From Luteitalea sp. (lineage in GTDB: Bacteria > Acidobacteriota > Vicinamibacteria > Vicinamibacterales > CAVVIG01), in assembly GCA_009380045.1 (NCBI GenBank), contig WHSN01000017.1, forward strand, positions 1 through 37,810: 37,810 nucleotides of DNA, in the 5' to 3' direction. Within the stretch, counting starts at the first letter, position 1. Every line of letters begins with the position of its first letter. The position numbers and the translations under genes were made by a program. Shown one piece after another: positions 1-7,864 of the stretch. The notes beneath the pieces were generated by a model. That model made no database searches. It was not told where the DNA came from and was given only the letters and a program-made list of their open reading frames with translations.

Positions 1-1
1 G

Positions 2-127
2 CAAGGGTGTTACTACTACGCCGCGATGCCGGCTATGCCTCATGACCGCCTCGAACCACTTATCCAGCGATTCGCCGAGTACGTGCTGCGCGAGCCGGTG
101 TACGTCCTCAGTTTCGGTCTCAAATGA
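2..127 (+). CDS. C-terminal end of an unidentified protein (5' partial)
   Basis: An open frame enters from the left edge and ends at TGA 125-127, giving about 41 residues. It contains an aromatic stretch (CYYYAAMP) and then an amphipathic helix (RLEPLIQRFAEYVLREPVYVL). Its composition looks like a real protein end rather than a shadow, and codon third positions are mostly G or C. I do not recognise the family. It overlaps the 3' end of the minus-strand glycosyltransferase fragment by a few bases, so the two are convergent. With only 41 residues visible the call is weak. Confidence 0.35.
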   Translation, partial: QGCYYYAAMPAMPHDRLEPLIQRFAEYVLREPVYVLSFGLK

Positions 128-515
128 GGGGATGCCTCAGCTCACCGCCCACCACTGACACCGAGTCGTCCAAGAAAGGAACAAGCAGCGCCTCGAGCCA
201 CCCGTTGTCGTAGACGCAATCGCCGTCCGCAAACACGACCACGTTACCGGTGGTCCCGTTGAGGCCCTCCATCTTCAGCTCTTCGTACCCGGTGCTGCTT
301 GGGAAGCGCAGGACGCGAATCCAGGGGTACACGTTCAACGTCTGCTGCAGCACCTCGTCGGGCACGTCACCGCTGTCTACGATCACGACGGCGTTCGCAT
401 GCTCCATCGGCACCGACTGCTGAGACATCGATTCGAGCGTACGTTGAAGGCCTGTGAGTTCAGCCTTCGACAGGTTAGCGGTTTCGATGACAATCGAAAA
501 GGTCGGACGCTTCAC
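120..515 (-). CDS. Truncated family 2 (GT-A) glycosyltransferase
   Basis: The product is 131 residues with a GTG start. A GGAGGAAAGG ribosome-binding site lies about 10 bases upstream on the minus strand. The N-terminus has the GT-A opening strand (PTFSIVIETAN), a helix, a nucleotide-sugar-binding region (VVIVDSGD) and the metal-binding DxD-type motif FADGDCVYDNGWLEAL near residues 95-110. GT2 domains usually run past 220 residues. Here the protein stops just after VVGGELRH, so the acceptor-binding half is missing. It may be a remnant cut by a rearrangement, because a different gene end lies immediately beyond on the other strand. Donor and acceptor cannot be predicted. It lies 338 bases downstream of the membrane glycosyltransferase on the same strand. 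Confidence 0.6.
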   Translation of the reverse strand: MKRPTFSIVIETANLSKAELTGLQRTLESMSQQSVPMEHANAVVIVDSGDVPDEVLQQTLNVYPWIRVLRFPSSTGYEELKMEGLNGTTGNVVVFADGDCVYDNGWLEALLVPFLDDSVSVVGGELRHPLI

Positions 516-853
516 GCGATACCTTTCCTCCGACGATCAGCCTCATCCGACGGCGCGCGAAACGGGTCACCCGCGACGCGTCCGAGGCCGCTCGGAGCCT
601 TCCGCCGGGCAGCACATTATAGACGTGGGTTCCGGAGCCGGTGGCTGACTCGCTGGCCCGCGCTCCCTGTCGCCACCAGCCACGCCTTTCCGGAACAAAA
701 TCACCGCGGTCGAACGATGCGATCTCCACGTCTTGCTTTCTATGGCACAGGGCGTTCCGCCGAAGTGTTCCCCGCGGCCGCGCCGCGATACCCGACAGAT
801 TCGTCCAGATGCATGGACACCGCGGCAGATGCGTGCGTCGCTTTCAAGCGGGG
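516..853. other. Intergenic gap between the two glycosyltransferase genes
   Basis: No convincing gene is seen on either strand. The only notable site is a perfect -10-like TATAAT on the minus strand at 621-616, about 100 bases upstream of the GT2 fragment. No good -35 is found at the right distance (CCACCG lies there), so a promoter here is only possible. Confidence 0.3.
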
Positions 854-2386
854 TCAGCGAAGGCGAGCGGGGTGGAGGGAGGAGCGCGGCGGCGCCGGCG
901 ACAGGAATGGCTGTAACTCTTCGAAGGCCAGCCCCGGCACCACCACGCAGAGGACGGCGCCATCAGCGGTCTGAACACGGTGCAGCGTGTCCGGCCGGGT
1001 GGCGAGACCGGTAACACCCGCGACCGAACCCCGACTGAGTTGCACATTCAGATGACCCCGGCTCGGGTGGGTGAAATAGAGCTCAGGGAAGCGCTCCGCA
1101 TCGAGTTGCACGAGATGCGCTGGCGTGCCAGAAATAGCGATCGGCCGGCCAGAAAGTCGGGCCATTCGTGCGCTCCAGGCGACAGCATCAAACACGCAGT
1201 TGCCCCAGTAGTCCATGTCGTATTTCGCGAAGGCCCCTCGCGGGCCGCCGACCAACTGGTTGAAGTAGACCCCCTGGTTCGGGTGAAAACGAACGTCGAA
1301 TACGATCACCTCGACGAGTCCCGCGGCCAGCAGGACTGCAGCGGCGCCGCGCAGCCATCGGTACTTTCGCTGTGACAACCACGCAGTCCATCCCGAAGCC
1401 GCCAGCACCACGATTGTCGGATAGATGAACAGGAGGTGACGAATCCCGTCGTACAGCGTCGTGCCTTTGAGGATTACCAGGAGCACCGGCAAGGCAGCAG
1501 CCCCGCAGAGGGCCGTGCGTACCCGGGCCTCCGTTCCGCGCCGTTGTAGCCGGAACAGCGCGAGCGTCGCTCCCGCGATCACCACCGGCGGGGTCGAGAT
1601 GAGCAACCACCATGGTGCGTAATACCACGGCAGGTCAGGAGCGGCGTAGGCGACGCCGTTGAACAGCACTCCACCGGCCCACGGGTAGTTCGCTAACCCG
1701 AGGAACGCCTCGAACGGCCGCGTCAGAGGCGCGCCCTGTGCCCATGGCCAGAAGAGCGTACCCAGCAGCAGGGCTGCGACGAGCACCGCCCCAAGGCGCA
1801 CCGTAATGACGGCCAGGCGACGCGGCTCTGTATCCCGGTTCACGATCATCAGCAGGACAACAACGACGCCCAGATAGCCGACATAGAGCAGTGCCGCCGC
1901 ACGGACATTCAGCGCGAGCGCGATCGCGAACACGATCTTGGCCGCTGTCGCCCACGAGAGGTACGGCCACCGTGGAGAGACCGTCGAGATGTAGTACATC
2001 GCCATCGCGGTCAACGCCGCGAACGGCAGATCCTTGGGATTGTTCATCGAATCGGCGAAGTAGCGCGGGGACACGGCAAGGAGGACCAGCGCCAGCACGC
2101 CCGCCCATGTTCCGAACAGTCGCGACGCCAGGCGGCCGCAGTACAACACCCCGATCCAGCCGAAGGCCGCATTGACAACGTGGCGGATGACGTACCGGTT
2201 GGCAGGGAACCATTGTTCGAGAGCAACGCAGATTACGTCGAACAGGCCGCCATAGAGATGGCCGCCGCCGTCCCCCGAGAAGGAGGCGCGATCGCGGGTA
2301 CCGACGAGGAACTCCCAAATCAGCTCGCCGTTCCGGTGGCGCGCTTTTTCGTCCCAGGTGACGCCGAAGTCGAACGACGCGAGCAC
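854..2386 (-). CDS. Polytopic membrane glycosyltransferase, family 39-like (GT-C fold)
   Basis: The visible frame from GTG 2386 gives 510 residues. It is an integral membrane protein expected to move a sugar from a polyprenyl-phosphate donor onto a lipid or protein on the outer face of the membrane. The GT-C hallmark is the acidic TWDE at residues 10-13, which follows the first membrane helix in this family. About ten hydrophobic segments follow, then a soluble C-terminal part containing FHPNQGVYFNQLVGG and KYDMDYWGNC, stretches seen in ArnT/PMT-like proteins. The first helix (WTFAIIALSLLQVFVLASF) is encoded upstream of the GTG in the same frame. That extension meets a TGA at about 2491-2489 without an ATG. 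An ATG at 2492 lies in another frame, so the real start was probably lost to a one-base indel. Substrate is unknown. Confidence 0.8.
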   Translation of the reverse strand: MLASFDFGVTWDEKARHRNGELIWEFLVGTRDRASFSGDGGGHLYGGLFDVICVALEQWFPANRYVIRHVVNAAFGWIGVLYCGRLASRLFGTWAGVLALVLLAVSPRYFADSMNNPKDLPFAALTAMAMYYISTVSPRWPYLSWATAAKIVFAIALALNVRAAALLYVGYLGVVVVLLMIVNRDTEPRRLAVITVRLGAVLVAALLLGTLFWPWAQGAPLTRPFEAFLGLANYPWAGGVLFNGVAYAAPDLPWYYAPWWLLISTPPVVIAGATLALFRLQRRGTEARVRTALCGAAALPVLLVILKGTTLYDGIRHLLFIYPTIVVLAASGWTAWLSQRKYRWLRGAAAVLLAAGLVEVIVFDVRFHPNQGVYFNQLVGGPRGAFAKYDMDYWGNCVFDAVAWSARMARLSGRPIAISGTPAHLVQLDAERFPELYFTHPSRGHLNVQLSRGSVAGVTGLATRPDTLHRVQTADGAVLCVVVPGLAFEELQPFLSPAPPRSSLHPARLR

Positions 2387-2492
2387 GAAAACCTGGAGTA
2401 GCGACAGGGCGATAATCGCGAACGTCCAATCGCCTGGCGGGCCAAACCTTCTGGTCCCGGGGTCGGATGGAAGTGCGCCCGCCGGTGTTCAT

Positions 2493-2822
2493 GCGGTCAC
2501 TGTGAATGTCAGGCTCCAGAGAAGTCCGGCGTTTCTGGCGTGGCCAGCTGGCCCCTCTGCAGCAACATTATCGGCCGCGACGCGGAATACTCCAAGTGGA
2601 AAGGCAGAAAGCTGCCAGGTGGTGAGCTGCTGGGAAAAAGACGCGACCTTCTTCCCAGTCAGCTCCGCTGCACTGTCAGGTTAGGAATGGGGTGTTGCGC
2701 GACCTGACCCCATGTGCCGCGCGGGGGCGGCTGTTTCAGGGAGTGTCGACACACATGACCGACAACGATGCGTCCAGAACGTCGGATGTCGCATCAACCG
2801 CTTCGACCTTTCTGCCCAGGAC
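2493..2822. other. Intergenic region with inverted repeats
   Basis: No gene is seen. The stretch holds a strong imperfect hairpin (2624-2665), a second inverted repeat (2675-2708), and the perfect palindrome GTGTCGACAC at 2743-2752. It lies between the 5' end of the membrane glycosyltransferase gene and the 3' end of the small secreted protein gene, both on minus. Confidence 0.5.
2624..2708. repeat. Two adjacent inverted repeats (REP-like candidate)
   Basis: The left arm 2624-2640 and right arm 2648-2665 pair over about 17 positions with one bulge and one mismatch around a 7-base loop (ACGCGAC). Ten bases further on, GTCAGGT (2675-2681) and ACCTGAC (2702-2708) form a second, longer-looped inverted repeat. 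There is no T-tract, so this is not a classic terminator. The paired layout resembles a REP/BIME-type element, but no second copy is visible in this window and no transposase is nearby. Confidence 0.45.
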
Positions 2823-3257
2823 TTAGAAGGTGTGCGTGCCTGAGCCGTTCAGACCGTTGTTGTTCCTGATATTGGTGAAACGCAGCGTCGTGCTGACGGG
2901 CTCGGAATTGGCATCATTGACACCTGCATTGTTCACGAGCTCCAGTATCCGCTCAGACCCACCGTTGGTAACAGGGTTGGCGTCGTTGCGCGCCAGGACA
3001 AACCGGTACTGGCTCACGAGGCCTTCGGCGCCCGCATGAGCCATGTCGGCACTGGCGGTGGCGACGCAACCGTGAGCCGCACCATCGCCAGCAGGAACGG
3101 TCACACTCGCGCTCCTGATTACGTCCCAGTTATTGGCATCGTTCAGGGTGACGTTGCCATTGGAGCTTTGGCCCACCACGAAATTGTTTGCCAGCACGGG
3201 GGCTGACAGGGCCAGGAGCCCGGCGATTGTAGCAGACGAAAAGACTTTTCGCTTCAT
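2823..3257 (-). CDS. Small exported protein of unknown function
   Basis: The product is 144 residues when started at ATG 3257, preceded by AGGAAG about 8 bases upstream. A GTG 33 bases earlier would add an implausible N-terminus before the signal peptide. Residues 1-19 (MKRKVFSSATIAGLLALSAPVLA) form a standard Sec signal peptide. The mature part is rich in Asn, Gly, Ser and Thr (NNFVVGQSSNGNVTLND..., then SERILELVNNAGVNDANSEP, ending SGTHTF). It has a single Cys and a beta-strand-like pattern. No catalytic motif is visible. It may be an envelope or surface protein. It is transcribed alone, with an AT-richer leader of several hundred bases upstream. Confidence 0.65.
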   Translation of the reverse strand: MKRKVFSSATIAGLLALSAPVLANNFVVGQSSNGNVTLNDANNWDVIRSASVTVPAGDGAAHGCVATASADMAHAGAEGLVSQYRFVLARNDANPVTNGGSERILELVNNAGVNDANSEPVSTTLRFTNIRNNNGLNGSGTHTF

Positions 3258-3909
3258 GACAGATCTTCCTTTCGAAGTACGATACTCCACTATGACAATT
3301 CAGTTCCCTGGAATCGGATTCGTTTTACAGGTCGGCCACGAAAACAGTCATGGTGTTTCTCCTTGAAAGCGGCCGGCTAGGTCGAAACCGAGGTCGATGC
3401 CGGCCCTTAATTAAAGACCCCAGCTGCTTTATTGGCGACTGCCCCGCGCCGCCGCCTGGCAACCTCGCGCTTTTCAGGCGCGTCGTTGCGTCTCCGAATG
3501 GCTGCGGCCGCATTGATGTCAACGCACAGGAGTCCTCGCCTGAACACCAGTGGGCCCACAACGGCAGGGCGCCTGGATCAGCGCAGTTCAGCGGGCTGGG
3601 ATGTGCCTGGTAGAAACGGCGAATGGCACGTCACGGTCGGGGGACGATCGATCCAGGTTCGGGAAGGGGCCTGTACATCCGACAAGAGGCCCAGGCACGG
3701 ACGAAAGTGGGAGGCCACAATGGGAATCGGCTCGGCGCAGAGTATGAGCGCCGCGAAAAGAAGGTATTCCTGGCACCAGGGTCGTCTTCTCGCACGTTGT
3801 CGGTCTACCGGCTTCCAGCCCTCCGACCACGACAGAGCCCAGAGGTGCGTGCGAGTCTCGGCGCAGCGCTCCGCTGCTGGCTCTGTCGTGACGCCATCAT
3901 TGCCTTCGT
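3258..3909. other. Long leader/intergenic region upstream of the small exported protein
   Basis: No full gene is supported. On the minus strand an AAGGAGA site (3364-3358) precedes a 9-codon frame, ATG 3351 to TAA 3325, encoding MTVFVADL. Just upstream, GGCCGGC and GCCGGCC arms of 7 bases flank a roughly 20-base spacer, and an AT-rich patch (TTTAATTAA on minus) lies near 3407-3415. Together these suggest a 5' leader with its own translated mini-frame, but nothing matches a riboswitch I know. From about 3450 to 3909 I see nothing clear. Confidence 0.3.
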
Positions 3910-4563
3910 TCAGGGCAAGCCGAAGCGGATCCCGCCATCGCTCTGCACCTGGATGGTGGGGCAAATCGGCTGGCCGGTGTCGAGCTTGTAGTTGAAGGGG
4001 GGGATCGTCACTGTGTTGAACACCCCGAACAGGCGACCGACCGCTGTGAGAATGTCCCCCACCACGACGTATCGTAGCGGAGGTTCTCCGCACGCACCGT
4101 GACGGTCCCCGCGGCGCACGAGAGTCGCAGGTTGAACGCGACGTCGACCTCCGGATCGGGAGCACGGGGATGGAGTACGAAAGGTCGACATTCATGCGAA
4201 CGACCTTCTTCGCCTTGTACGACGCGTCCACCCATGTCGACCGTCGCGACCTCCCCAATACAGGTCGTTGGCGTGGATGAAATCGCCGACAATCGCTTGC
4301 ACCCGGCTCTCCATTTCGAGCCCCGGCACGTAAAACGGGGGGAAGGTGAGGCCTGTACCCGACCCACTGCGCGTGTGCGCGGAGCCTCGAACCGCTGATC
4401 TTGTAGGTCCGTGAATCCCCGTTCTCGTTATCGAACCATCGTCCGCCCGTGCGAAATCCTGGCTGTAGATGGCCCTGCCGTTGACATACAGCTTCAGCAA
4501 GCGGAGATTCCATCCGTCGCTGCCGGTCTTCGAGATTCTGAGGGACGCGATATCGCTCAGCCG
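3910..4563 (-). pseudogene. Frameshifted remnant of a PLAT-like/secreted protein gene
   Basis: Coherent protein pieces appear one after another on minus in changing frames. First comes SDIASLRISKTGSDGWNLR with LKLYVNGRAIYSQDF (about 4560-4440), then WFDNENGDSRTYKISGS, then LTFPPFYVPGLEMESRVQAI with VGDFIHANDLYWGG, then VDLSYSIPVLP, then PEVDVAFNLRLSCAAGTVTV, and finally YKLDTGQPICPTIQ ending RFGLP and TGA at 3910. At least four frame changes are needed within 650 bases. The first part resembles a PLAT/LH2-type beta-sandwich that binds at membranes, but this is tentative. The 5' end is missing at about 4563, where an unrelated plus-strand remnant begins. Confidence 0.6.
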
Positions 4564-4579
4564 ACGAACGTGTCGGGCG

Positions 4580-5123
4580 CGCCAGGCCGGGGACCGGCGT
4601 GGTGCGTCCATGTGCCTGAACAACCTGGAGGAACTGTCCAGGGAGCGTGGCGAATTCACGGCCGCACGCCCGTTGTACGAAGACGCGCTCACCGAAGCCC
4701 GCTTCGGCGGAGACCCGGGAAACGTGGCCCTCTGCCTGCAGAACCTGGCGCTACTGCTGCTGCAGGACGGGGACCTGGAGGGAGCGGGCATGCGTAACCT
4801 CGAGGCGCTGCACATCGCGCGTGAGCTCGGCCTGCGAGCCTTGGGCGTGGGGATCATCGAGACCACGGGGGAATCGTCCTTGCGTCGGGAGCTCTGGCGC
4901 GCGGACTAACGGCTCGGCGGCGCGTCCCAGGCCCTTTTTTCAGGCCATGGGTCTCAGGCGAGCCCCAGTGAACGAGCGGATGCGCGCGCAGTTCGTGGCA
5001 TCGGTGCGTTCGATGCTGAATCAGCAGGCGCACGCGCAGGAAGAGGCCCAAGGCGCAGCGCTCGGCTACGAGGCAGCGATCGAGGAGGCGCGGGCCTGGC
5101 TCGAAAGGTTCTGCCGCATCTGA
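4580..5123 (+). pseudogene. C-terminal remnant of an AfsR/LuxR-like TPR regulator (frameshifted)
   Basis: The frame from about 4580 reads GDRRGASMCLNNLEELSRER, then RPLYEDALTEAR, then VALCLQNLALLLLQDGDLEG, which are two tetratricopeptide repeats. It continues GLRALGVGIIETTG and hits TAA at 4907-4909. The rest continues in another frame (PFFQAMGLRRAPVNERMRAQ, then LGYEAAIEEARAWLERF) to a stop at 5121-5123. The order of TPRs, a helical linker and a final EAIEEA-type helix matches the C-terminal end of large ATPase/TPR transcriptional regulators or predicted ATPases. The DNA-binding and NTPase parts are absent. It is therefore a decayed tail, abutting the minus-strand remnant at about 4565-4580. 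Confidence 0.65.
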
Positions 5124-5320
5124 TCTTTGAACCGGATCGGTGCGATGATGAGCAAGAGGGTCTCCGATGCGCCAGCCACGAGGACAACGACGGTCTACCA
5201 AATATCTGATCCGGCGCCCGGGCGTTCGACCGGATGGGCAACCCGACCTGACGCCGGCCGTCGCCTCCCCGAATCGTTCGCGGCGTCACGTGGTTCGTAC
5301 GGAGGCCGCACGATAACCTG

Positions 5321-6292
5321 GTGTCAACTCTCGTTCTCGCGCAAGGCGAGATGCTCCAACGCATGCTCGACGCGACCTACGCGGTGTGGCACGAAGGCCT
5401 CACACGGGTCAACTACGGCAGGTTCCAGGCGGCACAGACGCAAACACCGTGGGGTGCCGATCACCTGCGGATGTATGCCCTGGTCGACGGCGACCGCCTC
5501 CTCGCGAGCGCGAAGCGGTACGATCTGAGGGCCGTCATCGGCGGCAAGCCGGCGCGCGTCTGCGGCCTGGGAGCGGTGTTCACCGATCCCGCACAGCGTG
5601 GCCGCGGGTGGGCGGCCGAACTGATAGCCCGCCTGCTCGCCGAAGCTCGCGACGACGGAGCATCCATGGGCCTGCTGTTCTCGGAGATTGGTTCCGAGTA
5701 CTACGCACGACAGGGCTTCGTGGAGATCCCCACGCCGCCGATGGTGACGATCCGCGTCTCCGAGTCGCCGCGGTACGGCGCGCCGATGACGATGATTCGC
5801 GGTGGCGACACGCGGGATCTCGACGCCATGGCCGCCATGGGCCAGGCTCGTGACCAACCGGTGCCGTTTCACCTCGATCGCGACGTCGGTTTCATCCAGT
5901 ACAACATTACTAGGAAGCGCCTGCTCGCCGGTCTCGGACGTCCCGGCACGCGAGAAGTGCACTTCTTCATCGCCGAAGAAGGCACGACCGCGGCCGCCTA
6001 TGTCGTCGTGAGCGTCGCGTCTTCGGGGTGGACGATTGAAGAATGCGGCGACCGCGATCCCACCGGGGCGCGGGTTGGCGCGATCCTCCAGGCGCTGATT
6101 GCGCGCGAGCCGCACGAACGCCGCCCCCAGATCTCCGCCTGGCTGCCCTTCGGGTTCACGCCTCCGCAGGTGACGCTCGAACCGGCCACTGCCACCGCGG
6201 AAGTGATGATGATGCGTTCCCTGGATCCGGACAGGACGGTGCCTCGGCTGTCAGTGGCGGATGTGTCGTACTGGCGGGCCGACCTGTTCTGA
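5321..6292 (+). CDS. GNAT-family N-acetyltransferase
   Basis: The product is 323 residues from GTG 5321. A GGAGG at 5301-5305 is somewhat far (15 bases). The acetyl-CoA pyrophosphate-binding motif is clear: GAVFTDPAQRGRGWAAEL, with Q92-RGRG-W97-A, preceded by the beta-strand VCGLGAVF and followed by GLLFSEIGSEYYARQGFVEI, the usual motif B. The protein is about twice the length of a minimal GNAT, so the C-terminal half (from about residue 165) is probably a second, degenerate GNAT-like or sterol-carrier-like domain, as in Eis-type enzymes. Substrate is unknown. It stands alone, 82 bases before gcvT on the same strand, with no functional link to glycine cleavage evident. Confidence 0.82.
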   Translation: MSTLVLAQGEMLQRMLDATYAVWHEGLTRVNYGRFQAAQTQTPWGADHLRMYALVDGDRLLASAKRYDLRAVIGGKPARVCGLGAVFTDPAQRGRGWAAELIARLLAEARDDGASMGLLFSEIGSEYYARQGFVEIPTPPMVTIRVSESPRYGAPMTMIRGGDTRDLDAMAAMGQARDQPVPFHLDRDVGFIQYNITRKRLLAGLGRPGTREVHFFIAEEGTTAAAYVVVSVASSGWTIEECGDRDPTGARVGAILQALIAREPHERRPQISAWLPFGFTPPQVTLEPATATAEVMMMRSLDPDRTVPRLSVADVSYWRADLF

Positions 6293-6315
6293 GCGGCAGT
6301 CGGGGCCTTCGTTCC

Positions 6316-6336
6316 TTGACGGTGCACGAATGTGCA
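6316..6336 (+). promoter_or_regulatory. Possible -35 box with overlapping palindrome upstream of gcvT
   Basis: TTGACG (6316-6321) is directly followed by the inverted repeat TGCAC-GAAT-GTGCA (6323-6336). No good -10 is found 16-18 bases downstream (only TAGTAC/AGTACC-like). The palindrome sits where an operator for gcvT would be. The 82-base gap is too short for a full tandem glycine riboswitch and I see no glycine-aptamer signature. Confidence 0.25.
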
Positions 6337-6374
6337 TAGTACCGTTGAACGTCCCCAATCATTACACTTCCCTC

Positions 6375-7490
6375 ATGGAACAGACTGCCGACCCGTCTCT
6401 GAAGAAGACCGCGCTCCACGCACGTCATCGCACCTCCGGAGCCCGTATGGTCCCCTTCGGCGGCTGGGACATGCCTGTCGAATATTCCGGCATCGTCGCC
6501 GAGCACCTGGCGGTGCGCGAGCGCGCCGGCATCTTCGACGTCAGCCACATGGGACAGATCGAAGTGGCCGGGAAGAATGCGCTCGAGGCGGTGCAGCGGA
6601 TCTCCTGCAACGACGCCGCGAAGCTGCAGGTCGGGCAGGCGCAGTACTCGGGCCTGCTCACCCCCGACGGTACGTTCGTCGACGACATCCTCGTCTATCG
6701 GCTGGCGCCGCAGCACTTCATGCTGGTGGTGAACGCCTCCCACATCGGGAAGGACTACGAACACATTGCCGAAGGAATCAAACCGGCGGGCGATGCAGTC
6801 GCCGTGGACGCGAGCTCGCGCTACGCGCTGGTCGCCGTCCAGGGGCCGCAGGCCCGCGAGGTCGTTCAGCCGTTGACCGCCGTCGACCTCGGCGCCATGA
6901 AATACTACTGGTTCGCTCACGGAGAGGTCGCCGGCATCCGCGCCACCGTGTCGCGGACGGGGTACACCGGCGAGGATGGCTACGAGATCTTCGTGCCGCC
7001 GCCGCAGGCCGACCGGCTGTGGCTGGCGCTGCTCGAGTCTGGACGAGAGGTCGGGCTCATTCCGTGCGGGCTTGGCGCGCGCGACACGCTCCGGCTCGAA
7101 GCGTCGATGCGGCTGCACGGCAACGACATCGACGAAACGACCACCGTGCTCGAAGCGGACCTCGGATGGATCGTCGGCTGGAAGAAGCCGGACTTCGTCG
7201 GCGCCGAGCGCCTGCGCCGGCAGAAAGCCGAGGGGATCGCCCGGCGGCTGGTCGGCCTCGAGATGCAGGAGCCGGGAATCGCACGGGCCGGCCACGACGT
7301 GTATGTCGGTGACAGCAAGGTGGGAGCGGTGACCAGCGGAACGCAGACTCCATACCTGAAGAAAGCCATTGCCATGGCTTACCTGCCGGTTGCCCAGGCG
7401 ACGGCCGGCAGCGAGGTCGAGGTCGACATCCGCGGACGTCGCGCTCGCGCCACGGTCGTGCCGATGCCCTTCTACAAGAGGACACAATGA
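6375..7490 (+). CDS. gcvT: Aminomethyltransferase (glycine cleavage system T protein)
   Basis: The product is 371 residues, close to the usual 360-370. It releases ammonia from the aminomethyl-lipoyl H protein and passes the one-carbon unit to tetrahydrofolate, giving 5,10-methylene-THF. Family hallmarks are FGGWDMPVEYSGI and HLAVRERAGIFDVSHMGQIE near the N-terminus, then TPDGTFVDDILVYRL with the conserved acidic residue, NASHIGKDYEHI, and SRTGYTGEDGYEIF. ATG 6375 (MEQTADPSLKKTALH) is chosen because the family starts with such a short lead into the L-H-A-R-H segment. The 38 upstream codons in the same frame look non-coding. Its stop overlaps the gcvH start by four bases, so it is the first gene of a gcvTHP operon. 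Confidence 0.96.
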   Translation: MEQTADPSLKKTALHARHRTSGARMVPFGGWDMPVEYSGIVAEHLAVRERAGIFDVSHMGQIEVAGKNALEAVQRISCNDAAKLQVGQAQYSGLLTPDGTFVDDILVYRLAPQHFMLVVNASHIGKDYEHIAEGIKPAGDAVAVDASSRYALVAVQGPQAREVVQPLTAVDLGAMKYYWFAHGEVAGIRATVSRTGYTGEDGYEIFVPPPQADRLWLALLESGREVGLIPCGLGARDTLRLEASMRLHGNDIDETTTVLEADLGWIVGWKKPDFVGAERLRRQKAEGIARRLVGLEMQEPGIARAGHDVYVGDSKVGAVTSGTQTPYLKKAIAMAYLPVAQATAGSEVEVDIRGRRARATVVPMPFYKRTQ

Positions 7491-7864
7491 TGGCTTACCC
7501 TGCCGGCTACAAGTACTCGAAGGACCACGAGTGGATTGACATTTCCGGAGACCGCGGCAAGGTGGGCATCACCGATTTCGCACAGAAGCAGCTTGGCGAC
7601 GTGGTCTACGTCGAGCTTCCCGAGGTTGGCGCGCAGCTCAAGGCCGGGCAGTCGTTCGGCACCATCGAATCGGTCAAGGCGGTGTCCGAATTGTACGCGC
7701 CGGTCTCCGGCGAGGTGGTGGAAGTGAACGGTGGTCTCAAGGACAAGCCGGAAGCGGTGAACGCCGATCCGCACGCGACCTGGATGGTGAGCATCAGGCT
7801 GTCGGATCCGGACGAAGCAGGGTCCCTGCTCGACGCGACGCAGTACGCAGATCTGGTGAAATGA
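7487..7864 (+). CDS. gcvH: Glycine cleavage system H protein (lipoyl carrier)
   Basis: The product is 125 residues, the normal size. It carries the aminomethyl group between P, T and L proteins on a lipoyl arm. The lipoylated residue is K64 in the motif GTIESVKAVSELYAPVSGEV. Other family blocks are YSKDHEWI near the N-terminus, VGITDFAQKQLGDVVYVELP, and NADPHATWMVSIRL. Two ATGs (7487 and 7490) lie in frame, and both overlap or abut the gcvT stop, showing translational coupling. The last four bases overlap the gcvP start. No L protein (dihydrolipoamide dehydrogenase) gene is present here. As in most bacteria it would be shared with other complexes. Confidence 0.97.
   Translation: MMAYPAGYKYSKDHEWIDISGDRGKVGITDFAQKQLGDVVYVELPEVGAQLKAGQSFGTIESVKAVSELYAPVSGEVVEVNGGLKDKPEAVNADPHATWMVSIRLSDPDEAGSLLDATQYADLVK

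Noticed and set aside
2743-2752. Palindrome GTGTCGACAC as an operator
   Set aside because: Ten-base palindromes of this kind arise by chance in GC-rich DNA, and it lies downstream of a gene, not at a promoter.
6293-6374. Glycine riboswitch before gcvT
   Set aside because: The gap is only 82 bases and shows no aptamer signature. A tandem glycine riboswitch would not fit.
6156-7487. A 443-codon open frame on minus opposite gcvT
   Set aside because: It is an antisense shadow. GcvT is unambiguous.
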